Below, one piece after another: positions 47,205 through 54,064 of a stretch of 54,064 nt of DNA. Within the stretch, counting starts at the first letter, position 1. Each line of letters starts with the position of its first letter. The notes beneath the pieces are model-generated. The model made no database searches. It was not told the origin of the DNA and saw only the letters and a list, made by a program, of their open reading frames with translations. Position numbers and translations under genes: made by a program. This stretch comes from Balneolaceae bacterium. GTDB lineage: Bacteria; Bacteroidota; Rhodothermia; Balneolales; Balneolaceae. The stretch spans positions 1 through 54,064 of the forward strand of contig JAEPNO010000020.1 in NCBI GenBank assembly GCA_017643365.1. The letters run 5' to 3'.

Positions 47205-47878
47205 TCCTTAAATCGATAACCTACACCTTTAACCGTTTCGATGTAATGATCGCCTAATTTTTCTCTGATTTTTCGCACATGAACATCAACCGTGCGATCT
47301 ACTACATAAATATTATCGCCCCAAACTTTGTTCAATAAGGTTTGGCGATCCATAACCTTGCCTCTTCGGCTTGCTAAAAAGAAAAGTAGCTCAAATTCTT
47401 TTCTTGGCAACTGAAATTCATCCTCCCCTCGTTTTACGATGTATCGATCCTTATCTATTTCAAGATCGTGAACTTCCAATTTATTTAGCGTTTCACCGGA
47501 TTCACCAAAACGCCGCAATACAGCTTTAATACGAGAGACCAACTTTGTGGTGCTGATTGGCTTGGTGATAAAATCATCACCACCTTTGTTTAAGCCTTCA
47601 ATTTCGGTGTTTTCATCACTTCGGGCAGTTAAAAAGATAATGGGAATGCGTTTCAAATCGTCATCTTTGCGCATTATTTCAACGGCTTCAAGGCCGTCCA
47701 TCTTCGGCATCATTATATCAAGCAGTACCAAATCCGGTTTGTGCTCTTTGGCAACTTCGATACCTTCTTGCCCGTTTTCTGCTTTAAGTACTTTAAAACC
47801 TTCCTTTTTTAAATTGTACTCAATTAGATCTAGAAGGTCTTGTTCGTCATCAACTACAAGAATCGTTTTTTTTGACAC
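47201..47878 (-). CDS. PhoB-like (OmpR-family) response regulator
   Basis: 225 aa, GTG start at 47878. Receiver domain: TILVVDDEQDLLDLIEYNL, phospho-acceptor Asp in VLLDIMMPKMDGLEAV, IIFLTARSD and a Lys in FITKPIS. The C-terminal winged helix reads LPRKEFELLFFLASRRGKVM, LLNKVWGDNIYVVDRTVDVH and VRKIREKLGDHYIETVKGVG. It forms a pair with the downstream kinase and probably activates transcription when phosphorylated. Confidence 0.93.
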   Translation of the reverse strand: MSKKTILVVDDEQDLLDLIEYNLKKEGFKVLKAENGQEGIEVAKEHKPDLVLLDIMMPKMDGLEAVEIMRKDDDLKRIPIIFLTARSDENTEIEGLNKGGDDFITKPISTTKLVSRIKAVLRRFGESGETLNKLEVHDLEIDKDRYIVKRGEDEFQLPRKEFELLFFLASRRGKVMDRQTLLNKVWGDNIYVVDRTVDVHVRKIREKLGDHYIETVKGVGYRFKE

Positions 47879-47984
47879 CGAATTATTTGGTTTGTTAAGG
47901 GGAAAACAATTCTACAATTATACTAATCATAGCGTGGAATGTATAATGAAGAAATTGTTACCTACTTAAACTCTGAAGGAAGTA

Positions 47985-48578
47985 TTATTTATTAAGCAAA
48001 CTAAGCGATTTTCGGATAACGGCAGACGAGTCGCTCACTTCTCCGGCGTTAATTACAGCCATCGCTGCTTGCTCCGATTCTTTTTGTTTAAACCCAAGAG
48101 CTTGCAACGCCTGAGCCGCTTCTTCAAATACTCCGGCTTGTGCATTTGTAGTTCCGGAAGTACTACCGGTATCAAATGATTTTAGCTTTTCGCGTAGCTC
48201 AACAATAATTCTTTCTGCGGTTTTCTTTCCGATTCCCGGCACTCGAGAGAGAGCAACGGCATCTGCGCCAGTAATAGCTGCAATGAGATTCGATGCCGGA
48301 AGTCCGCTTAATATTGTAAGTCCTAATTTCGGACCAACCCCTTTCACGGTGATCAACTGCTCAAAGAGATTCTTCTCATCTTTCGTGAAAAAACCAAACA
48401 ATCGCTGATCGCTATCTGTGATGTGATGATAGATCAGAAGCTTAATATCTTTTCCCGCTCCCCTTAATTGATCGATGGTTTGAGTAGAAGCTTCTACTTT
48501 ATACCCCACACCATTTACATCCAGAAAAATGGCGTCTTCGGTGCTTTCTTCAATATGTCCTTTTAAAAACGCGATCAT
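47985..48578 (-). CDS. ruvA: Holliday junction branch-migration protein RuvA
   Basis: 197 aa. The OB-like N-terminal domain (MIAFLKGHIEESTEDAIFLD), then two helix-hairpin-helix motifs (LFEQLITVKGVGPKLGLTIL and ALSRVPGIGKKTAERIIVEL) and a C-terminal domain (AQALQALGFKQKESEQA) that binds RuvB. It holds the four-way junction for RuvB. RuvB is not in this window. RuvC is on the same strand 163 bp upstream. Confidence 0.97.
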   Translation of the reverse strand: MIAFLKGHIEESTEDAIFLDVNGVGYKVEASTQTIDQLRGAGKDIKLLIYHHITDSDQRLFGFFTKDEKNLFEQLITVKGVGPKLGLTILSGLPASNLIAAITGADAVALSRVPGIGKKTAERIIVELREKLKSFDTGSTSGTTNAQAGVFEEAAQALQALGFKQKESEQAAMAVINAGEVSDSSAVIRKSLSLLNK

Positions 48579-48670
48579 AAAAACTCTTTTCGGTTTAAAA
48601 TCCTGTATTGCCCCTGAACTATTTAAAGTAGAGCGTCCTCATTATCGGGAAAATTCTTTTTAATTTCGTT

Positions 48671-48692
48671 CTCCCCCTTATTCAAGGGGGAG
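48671..48692. repeat. Hairpin repeat between ruvC and ruvA
   Basis: CTCCCCCTT, a short loop and AAGGGGGAG form a 9-bp stem, followed by TCAGAGGGGGTG. It is a G/C-run palindrome of the kind dispersed in this group and has no U-tract on either strand. Confidence 0.65.
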
Positions 48693-48741
48693 TCAGAGGG
48701 GGTGAAAATATTTTGAAAATAAGCCTTAGATAAATCCATCA

Positions 48742-49311
48742 TCATTTTCTAACTCTACCCGGGTTTTGCTCCACAAAACTGGCCCAATCCCCTTTTTTAT
48801 TGTTCTGATGAGTTTTTTTGGTGGATGAAGGAATCCTTTGGTTGTTCATCATGTGGCACCAGGCAACAGCAAGTGCATCGGTGGCATCGTTCGAGAGCTT
48901 TTCGTCCGGCAAACGAACCATTTTCTTCAGCATAAACGCTACCTGATCTTTGCTGGCGTTACCATTTCCGGTGATGGATTTCTTAACCACTTTCGGGAAG
49001 TACTCAACCGCTTCCAAGCCGCATTGTTTGATCGCCAGAATTGCAGCTGCCTGAGCGCGACCTAGTTTAAGCATCGCTTGCGGATCCACACCATAAATCG
49101 GAGTTTCTACTGCACATTGGGTGGGTTTGATGGACTTGATGATGCTGGAAATCTGTTCGAAAATGTAATTCAGTCGATCAGAATGCTCCGGGATTTTTGC
49201 CATCCGAATTACATCACAACGCAATGCAATGAGTTTGCCATTCTCCTCGGTAAGTACCGCGTAACCGGTTACCCGCGAGCCGGGATCGATACCGAGGATT
49301 ATTTCTGGCAT
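48742..49311 (-). CDS. ruvC: Crossover junction endodeoxyribonuclease RuvC
   Basis: 189 aa. RNase H-like resolvase with acidic residues in ILGIDPGSRVTGYAVL, AVETPIYGVDPQAMLKLGRA and NDATDALAVAWCHM. It cuts Holliday junctions made by RuvAB. The last about 30 residues (RIPSSTKKTHQNNKKGDW onward) are a basic tail beyond the usual core. It lies 163 bp upstream of ruvA. Confidence 0.96.
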   Translation of the reverse strand: MPEIILGIDPGSRVTGYAVLTEENGKLIALRCDVIRMAKIPEHSDRLNYIFEQISSIIKSIKPTQCAVETPIYGVDPQAMLKLGRAQAAAILAIKQCGLEAVEYFPKVVKKSITGNGNASKDQVAFMLKKMVRLPDEKLSNDATDALAVAWCHMMNNQRIPSSTKKTHQNNKKGDWASFVEQNPGRVRK

Positions 49312-49342
49312 GGTGAAAGGAGTTGAAGTTTACTAAATAAAT

Positions 49343-49408
49343 GTCATTCAGCCGCGAAAGCAGGAATCTCAAACTAACTATTAGGATTCCCGCCTACACG
49401 GGAATGAC
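49343..49408. repeat. GTCATTC...GAATGAC element containing a dRS3-like 20-mer
   Basis: GTCATTC at 49343-49349 and GAATGAC at 49402-49408 bound a 66-bp element. Inside, ATTCCCGCCTACACGGGAAT (49386-49405) fits the ATTCCC-N8-GGGAAT pattern known from Neisseria dRS3 repeats. It sits between fabI and ruvC. Confidence 0.65.
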
Positions 49409-49430
49409 TAAAAATTGCGACTTTGATCGC

Positions 49431-50267
49431 TTACTCTTCGCCTTCTGAATACAGATTAGCAAGATCGTTCATCATCTCTTCCGAAATACCATTGGTAACA
49501 AAGCCACCGTCGTGGAATAGATTCTGCATAGTTACTTTTCGGGTTAGATCAGAGAACAAGGTGAGGCAATAATCCGCGCATTCGTCAGCAGATGGATTGC
49601 CAAGTGGGGCTAATTTCTCTGCAAAAGTGTACATGCCATCAAAGCCTTTAATTCCGGAACCGGCCGAAGTTTTTGTAGGTGCCTGAGAAACCGTATTCAC
49701 ACGAATACCTCGTTTTGCCAATCTACTTCCATAGTTTCGGGCAATGCTTTCGAGCAGCGCTTTTGCATCGTTCATATCCGAATATTTGCTGAAAATTCGC
49801 TGCGCACCGATGTATGATAATGCAACAACTGAACCGCCATCGTTTAACAACCCACCCTCATCTGCGTGATGAAGTATTCGATGCAACGATACCGCAGAAA
49901 TGTCGAGCGACTGCTGATACCATTTGTAATTAATATCAGTGTATTCCTTTTTCTTTCGGATGTTTGGCGACATCCCAATAGCGTGCAAAATAAAGTCAAC
50001 GCCACCACCAAAATGCTCTTTAGTCTTTTCAACCAACTCTTTGATCTGATCATCGCTGGTTACGTCGCATGGAAAAATCGGAGCCCCGGTCTCTTCACCT
50101 AATGCATCAAGAGCACCCATTCGAAGTGCAATAGGAGCATTTGATAACACAAACTCTGCACCTTCCCGCTTACAAGCCAGCGCAATTCGCCATGCTATAC
50201 TGCGCTCATCTAAAGCGCCAAAAATAATTCCTTTTTTCCCTTTTAATAAACCGTAGCCTTCGCTCAT
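49431..50267 (-). CDS. fabI: Enoyl-[acyl-carrier-protein] reductase, NADH-dependent
   Basis: 278 aa. Early GIIFGALDERSIAWRIALAC nucleotide motif, CDVTSDDQIKELVEKTKEHF, then ILHAIGMSPN, LSYIGAQRIFSKYSDMNDAK (catalytic Tyr and Lys of YxxxxxxK) and VNTVSQAPTKTSAGSGI near the substrate loop. It catalyses the last reduction in each round of fatty-acid synthesis. The fold and motifs match the FabI subgroup rather than FabK, FabL or FabV. Confidence 0.95.
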   Translation of the reverse strand: MSEGYGLLKGKKGIIFGALDERSIAWRIALACKREGAEFVLSNAPIALRMGALDALGEETGAPIFPCDVTSDDQIKELVEKTKEHFGGGVDFILHAIGMSPNIRKKKEYTDINYKWYQQSLDISAVSLHRILHHADEGGLLNDGGSVVALSYIGAQRIFSKYSDMNDAKALLESIARNYGSRLAKRGIRVNTVSQAPTKTSAGSGIKGFDGMYTFAEKLAPLGNPSADECADYCLTLFSDLTRKVTMQNLFHDGGFVTNGISEEMMNDLANLYSEGEE

Positions 50268-50357
50268 AATCTTATAACTTTTTGTTGATTAAGTGATGGC
50301 TGAAAATCTTACTTATTCCGCTAAAATGATAGGGGCAATTATTCTAAGGCTATATCG

Positions 50358-51131
50358 TCAATTCACGGAATCAATATCAACAATAGATCCATTTTCGATC
50401 TTAAACACTACCCATTCGTCCCCACGCTGATTGGCGTTTATTCGATACGTTTTAATGAGGCGATTATCCCCATACACCCGAACGGTTGCTCTAGATTTGT
50501 TCGATAAATCGGAACTGCGGCGTTTATTTCGATTAGTATAATCGTGCACTTTATAGGTATAAGTTACAGAATTACTAATTCGGTTTATGGTGATCGTTTC
50601 CGGTCCGTTTCCATTGCGATCATCTCGATCCAAGCGGGTAACCCCATCATCACTGGTTTTTTTATGGCGATAAGAAATGTGATACTCTCCATCTTTGATA
50701 AAATGTGCGTCTAAATCTTTTGGGCGATCTGCCCAATCCAAAACTATTCGATATTGTTCGGGCAGTAAATCCGGCGAGATTGAAATTTGATTCTGAAAAA
50801 CCGAACCAACCATGATTTCAAGGTTAAACTCGGTATTAATAAAGCCGGGTTTTCTAAAAGTGACTGCAAGCTGCCCGTTATCAATATCGGTTTTAAACCG
50901 AATTTTGCCGTTCAAATCCGTTCGATAGGATTGGTTGCTGATCATCACCATGGCGTCAGGGATGTACTCACCGGTTAAGGCATTTACAAATCGAAGGGTG
51001 AGCTCGCCGGTGTTAAGCTCATTAAACATATCATTGGCACGGTCTTGCACACCCGAAGAGCCTGTTTGTGCAATTGCTATGCTACTGCTAAATAGTAGTA
51101 CAAGTAAGGAAAGTAAGCTGTGTTTCTTCAT
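50358..51131 (-). CDS. Secreted YfaP-like protein
   Basis: 257 aa with a signal peptide (MKKHSLLSLLVLLFSSSIAIAQ). Residues about 40-110 form a carboxypeptidase-regulatory-like beta domain (FVNALTGEYIPDAMVMISNQ). Residues about 125-250 carry the YfaP-like pattern LDWADRPKDLDAHF, then YHISYRHKKTSDDG, RLDRDDRNGNGPETITI and VRVYGDNRLIKTYRI. The Asp/Asn cluster could bind calcium. The role is unknown. A single gene. Confidence 0.72.
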   Translation of the reverse strand: MKKHSLLSLLVLLFSSSIAIAQTGSSGVQDRANDMFNELNTGELTLRFVNALTGEYIPDAMVMISNQSYRTDLNGKIRFKTDIDNGQLAVTFRKPGFINTEFNLEIMVGSVFQNQISISPDLLPEQYRIVLDWADRPKDLDAHFIKDGEYHISYRHKKTSDDGVTRLDRDDRNGNGPETITINRISNSVTYTYKVHDYTNRNKRRSSDLSNKSRATVRVYGDNRLIKTYRINANQRGDEWVVFKIENGSIVDIDSVN

Positions 51132-51191
51132 GATCGCGTGCGTACTTCTATAGCAGATTTTTGTTCCCCATGATACAAAGAATCGTTCGAT

Positions 51192-51511
51192 CTAAAGCTC
51201 TCTACGTGTTAAATCTCGTGCAGAATGATGTTCCATTAAAATTTCAATATGAGTATCTGATTTAATTCGGTAGATAATTCTATAAGTCCCTTCGATAATT
51301 TCTCTAATATTTTCATCGCCTTTTTCCGGACTCAGCTTGCGCCAGCGTCCGCTGGTGCAAAAAAGTAAGCTAGCAATTACGCAAAGTAAAGCTTTCAGGT
51401 CCAAGCGGATGCTTGAACCAGCTGCGCATAACGTTTGGAATCAAGAGAGATAAATTCATAGATATCTCGCAAATCATTTTGAGCTGATACTAACCAAGTT
51501 AATCGAACCAC
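51192..51511 (-). pseudogene. ParE/RelE-family toxin split by a hairpin element
   Basis: The N-terminal part starts at GTG 51511, overlapping the antitoxin stop: VRLTWLVSAQNDLRDIYEFI, SLDSKRYAQLVQ, a typical ParE beginning, then stops at TGA 51397-51395. The C-terminal part, in another frame to 51192, encodes SPEKGDENIREIIEGTYRII and YRIKSDTHIEILMEHHSARD, a typical ParE ending. Between them lies the hairpin element of 51339-51419, and about 20 middle codons are missing. The toxin should be inactive. The ORF of 70 residues that spans the C-terminal part starts inside the element and has no toxin N-terminus. Confidence 0.85.
51339..51419. repeat. Two-hairpin mobile-like element inserted in the toxin gene (copy E1)
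   Basis: First hairpin GCGCCAGCGTCCGCTGGTGC (51339-51358), identical in E2; second hairpin with arms TCCAAGC/GCTTGAA (51398-51419), nearly identical in E2. About 40 bp unrelated spacer lies between. It interrupts the ParE gene, so it, or something that duplicated it, has moved recently. No coding capacity. Confidence 0.75.
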
Positions 51512-51681
51512 TTGCTCATTTCTAATTTGAGCTCTTCGTCTGAGATGGATTTTCCCTCATCCGATTCCTGAATTCGCTTTTCAAGTTTATCTATAAAAAC
51601 GAGCCGATCAATCAATTCATCAATGGTCATTTCATCGGGAAAGTGCTCGATATGTGACTTTAGTTTCTCTTTTGTAATCAT
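51499..51681 (-). CDS. Antitoxin of a ParDE/RelBE-like module (orphaned)
   Basis: 60 aa: MITKEKLKSHIEHFPDEMTI, DELIDRLVFIDKLEKRIQES and a SISDEELKLEMSKWFD tail. Small acidic antitoxin of the type that precedes ParE toxins in this group. Its stop overlaps the toxin GTG. The toxin partner is broken, so the antitoxin is likely orphaned. The ATG at 51681 fits. Between here and the M20 gene (51682-51893) nothing is recognised. Confidence 0.8.
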   Translation of the reverse strand: MITKEKLKSHIEHFPDEMTIDELIDRLVFIDKLEKRIQESDEGKSISDEELKLEMSKWFD

Positions 51682-51893
51682 AGCATTGGTGTTCGGTTAT
51701 AGTAAATGTACTTAACACGTAGCAAAATTCATATCAAGGCAAACGATCAGATACCACTTTCGAACTAGATTTTCGATGTTGTTCCGTTCATAAATTTTTA
51801 ACTAATAAAAAATGAATGCTTTCGGAATATCATTTATCACAAACTATATTCATGGCTCTTATATCTTAATGACTTAAAGCGGTAGCATTTATT

Positions 51894-53321
51894 ATGAAAA
51901 AGTTTTTTCTCTCTTTACTTGCGATAATTCTCGTTGTTGTAATGGTATTATTGTACAACACATTCACACTTACCTCAAAACAAGTGGATGCTATTGCAAT
52001 GGTTAGTCCCGAAATTGATGAAGATGTTATTCAGCATTTATCTGAGTCGATTACTTATAAAACAATATCATATAGCGAAGATGCCGAACCGGATTCATTA
52101 TCCTTTACCTCTTTTCATAAATTTTTAGAAACAACCTTTCCACTCGTTCACGAAAACCTTGAGTTAACAAAAATCAGTACTTATAGCCTGTTGTATACCT
52201 GGAAAGGAAACGATGAAGCCAAAAAACCACTCATATTTTTATCCCATCAGGATGTTGTTCCGGTTGATGAACCAACTCTGGAAAAATGGGAGGCCGCCCC
52301 ATTTTCCGGAGAAATTACTGATTCTCACGTAATTGGTCGCGGAACCATGGATGACAAAGGCTCGCTCATGGCCGTGCTAGAAACCGTTGAATTGTTATTG
52401 GAAGAAGGATTCACGCCTTCACAAACCATTTATCTGGCTTTTGGTCACGATGAAGAAGTGGGTGGGGCGAATGGTGCGGCAAAAATTGCAGAGCACTTAA
52501 AACAACAAGGAATACAGGCTGCGTTAACTTTAGACGAAGGCGGCTTTTTGGCAGATGGTTTAATTCCGGGAGTTGATCAAACAGTTGCTGTGGTTAATTT
52601 GGCTGAAAAGGGATTCGCATCGTTTCGTTTAATTGTTGAAACCAATGGCGGACACAGTTCTCAGCCGCCTCGAGAAAACACCATTGGGATTCTTGCTCAA
52701 GCCATCGTTGACTTGGAGAGCAATCAATTACCCTATAAACTAGTGGAACCTATTACTTATCAGCTGGAGCATTTGGGTGCAGAGCTTCCCTTTTTTCAAA
52801 AAGTGGCGTTTGCAAATCCTTGGTTATTCAAAAAGCCGATTCTAGAAGCCATTACTGCGCACACCTCAACGGCGCCTACTATTATTGATGGTGGTTTTAA
52901 GAATAATGTGATTCCAACCGTTGCAGAAGCAACTATCAACTTTCGAATATTACCCGGCGAATCTATCGAAACAGTAAGAGAGCACATAGAACAAACCATA
53001 AGTGATAAAGTTCGAATAGAGACCGTGGGATTCTTAACAAATCCATCGCCCGTTTCGTCGGTGGATTCAAAGAATTATGAGACGCTAGCAACAACTATTC
53101 GATCCACTTTTCCAAATACGATTGTTGTACCGGGATTGATTTCCGGAGGAACCGATGCTCGCTATTTCTATGACATCTCTGACGATGTTTACCGTTTTTA
53201 CCCAATTCGAATTGATGAAGAGTCCCTAACTCGATTTCACGGAATTGACGAAAAAATATCCAAAGAGAACTACAAAGAAATCATCGAGTTCACGTACCAG
53301 TTAATCAAACAATTTGATTGA
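51894..53321 (+). CDS. M20-family carboxypeptidase (CPS1/YscS-like), membrane-anchored
   Basis: 475 aa with an N-terminal hydrophobic anchor or signal (residues about 4-24). Zinc motifs are intact: LIFLSHQDVVPVDEPTLEKW (HxD), VIGRGTMDDKGSLMAV, AFGHDEEVGGANGAAKIA (Glu-Glu), LDEGGFLADG, and SGGTDARYF with a final LTRFHGIDE His. The long form with an N-terminal anchor matches carboxypeptidase S relatives. It probably trims small peptides outside the cytoplasm. Unlike the M20 protein at 30.8 kb, it keeps the first His. Confidence 0.93.
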   Translation: MKKFFLSLLAIILVVVMVLLYNTFTLTSKQVDAIAMVSPEIDEDVIQHLSESITYKTISYSEDAEPDSLSFTSFHKFLETTFPLVHENLELTKISTYSLLYTWKGNDEAKKPLIFLSHQDVVPVDEPTLEKWEAAPFSGEITDSHVIGRGTMDDKGSLMAVLETVELLLEEGFTPSQTIYLAFGHDEEVGGANGAAKIAEHLKQQGIQAALTLDEGGFLADGLIPGVDQTVAVVNLAEKGFASFRLIVETNGGHSSQPPRENTIGILAQAIVDLESNQLPYKLVEPITYQLEHLGAELPFFQKVAFANPWLFKKPILEAITAHTSTAPTIIDGGFKNNVIPTVAEATINFRILPGESIETVREHIEQTISDKVRIETVGFLTNPSPVSSVDSKNYETLATTIRSTFPNTIVVPGLISGGTDARYFYDISDDVYRFYPIRIDEESLTRFHGIDEKISKENYKEIIEFTYQLIKQFD

Positions 53322-53341
53322 GTTCTTTCTGGCTCTTTTTA

Positions 53342-53447
53342 GCGCCAGCGTCCGCTGGTGCTGACTCCACTGTTGCAAAATTAGGTTAGTCCGAGCGAAC
53401 GCTCGAACTTGTTTGAGTTTCCTGGTCCAAGCGGTCGCTTGAACCAG
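53342..53447. repeat. Three-hairpin element (copy E2)
   Basis: Hairpins at 53342-53361 (GCGCCAGCGTCCGCTGGTGC, identical to E1), 53389-53408 (GTCCGAGCGAACGCTCGAAC) and 53422-53447 (arms CTGGTCCAAGC/GCTTGAACCAG, as in E1). It lies just after the M20 gene. It is the most complete copy of the family. Confidence 0.8.
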
Positions 53448-53482
53448 TTGTGTAAAGTGGTTAATCGTCAACATCCATCAAT

Positions 53483-53737
53483 TTAGAAGAAAAGGCTGCG
53501 AAAATGTGTGAATGGATACCAATAGGCTTTTGAGAATGGAATGAGCCAATTTTGCATTTCATCTTCATCAATTTCACCCAATTCATACAACCGAAAACTA
53601 TCTAAATACGGGCGATACACAATCAAATAGAAACACAGAGATAACATACCTACCGTAGTTCCACTAAATTCGAAGACGAAATAATTAACACCCAACGGAA
53701 AGAATAGAAGCAAGAGATAAACGTATTTGTTTCCCAT
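53483..53737 (-). CDS. Small membrane protein, function unknown
   Basis: 84 aa. Two hydrophobic segments (about 4-22 and 27-45) followed by a charged segment (RLYELGEIDEDEMQNW) and an aromatic tail (AYWYPFTHFRSLFF). Not recognised. The alternative frame at 53650-53901 overlaps repeats and is less likely. Support rests on hydrophobic pattern and a clean ATG only. Confidence 0.55.
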   Translation of the reverse strand: MGNKYVYLLLLFFPLGVNYFVFEFSGTTVGMLSLCFYLIVYRPYLDSFRLYELGEIDEDEMQNWLIPFSKAYWYPFTHFRSLFF

Positions 53738-54064
53738 AGTAGTTCACAATTAAAATAACCCAGTGCTTTTATTGAGTAACAAACACACCAATTGTTACAG
53801 TTATCAATTGTTCGGCTAGGTTTGGCCCTCATCTGGCGCCATCGTCCTCGGTGCTCACATACAATGATCCGAGCGGACACTCGAACTGGTTTTTGCAACA
53901 TCTGTCGGACGGGCTCTAGCCGTCAGAAAGTGATGCCCCTATTACTTTATCACCTAATCACAATAACACCCTCAATTCATAATTTAAAATCAATAGCGTC
54001 CTAAACGTTATAAAAAAAGAGAGAAAGAACTTTGTGTATCTCAAATGTATATTTGAGTTGCACA
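53738..54064. repeat. Window end with a degenerate hairpin element (copy E3)
   Basis: No gene is seen. Related but decayed hairpins lie at about 53835-53855 (CGCCATCGTCCTCGGTGC), 53866-53889 (TCCGAGCGGACACTCGAACT) and 53902-53927 (a CTGTCGGACGGGC..AGCCGTCAG stem). The order matches the first two hairpins of E2. The last 60 bp are A+T-rich and may be a promoter region for a gene outside the window. Confidence 0.6.

Noticed and set aside
51192-51404. Intact 70-residue toxin gene
   Set aside because: Its first about 25 residues come from the inserted hairpin element, and the real ParE N-terminus lies upstream in another frame.
53650-53901. 83-residue minus-strand frame near the window end
   Set aside because: It overlaps the better small membrane protein in another frame and runs into the degenerate E3 hairpins.

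Overview
The window looks like chromosomal DNA of a marine-type member of the Balneolota/Rhodothermota branch of the Bacteroidota-related bacteria. The evidence is a secreted nuclease-like protein with a C-terminal sorting domain of the YPNPFNP type, a DUF4295 gene beside rpmG and rpmB (a Bacteroidota habit), a TTG-N19-TATCTTTG promoter in front of rpmB (the Bacteroidota -33/-7 form), several TTG or GTG starts, and protein families typical of this group. No phage or complete insertion sequence is present, and there are no rRNA genes.

Layout. 0.4-7.1 kb holds a Sua5/YciO protein, a DUF1643 protein, bifunctional TyrA, a secreted endonuclease/exonuclease/phosphatase protein and uvrB. 7.1-8.5 kb is a non-coding block of repeated palindromic segments. 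8.6-13.9 kb is a run of plus-strand accessory genes: an SDR with an in-frame stop, an MBL hydrolase, an AraC regulator, a membrane protein, a beta-lactamase-fold hydrolase and a cupin. 14.3-17.1 kb is an A+T-rich type II restriction-modification island: a decayed XRE controller, a C5-cytosine methyltransferase, a PD-(D/E)xK endonuclease and a 22-codon stub, followed by a strongly structured non-coding segment. 17.6-18.8 kb is an RhlE-type helicase. 18.85-20.35 kb is a tandem array of about 395-bp units built of short hairpins. 20.5-24.7 kb holds minus-strand housekeeping genes (marR, xth, tyrS, cvpA, yqeY, then the ribosomal operon rpmB-rpmG-DUF4295). 25-29.5 kb is gyrB-gyrA.

29.7-37.6 kb contains a DUF819 transporter-like protein and an M20 hydrolase with an altered zinc motif, then DUF2200, an alpha/beta hydrolase, a lyase-like lipoprotein, a GH20 hexosaminidase broken by one stop codon, and glutaminase. 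37.6-41.1 kb is mnmG-rsmG-WYL regulator, with a near-perfect parS site between mnmG and rsmG. 41.2-54 kb carries a lipoprotein, tRNA-Asp, glutathione peroxidase, a barrel-like protein, a small ORF and MBL pair, manC, a PhoR/PhoB-like pair, ruvA, ruvC, fabI, a YfaP-like secreted protein, a toxin-antitoxin locus whose toxin is split by a hairpin element, an M20 peptidase and a small membrane protein.

The most unusual material is non-coding: at least three families of palindromic repeats, one of which has invaded a ParE toxin gene; a parS site that contains the start codon of rsmG; and the cassette-like R-M island. gyrBA, mnmG-rsmG, parS and a consensus DnaA box together suggest an origin-proximal location, but no dnaA, parA or parB is in the window. 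Nothing here is proved to be a new system; the hairpin array and the mobile hairpin element are the best candidates.
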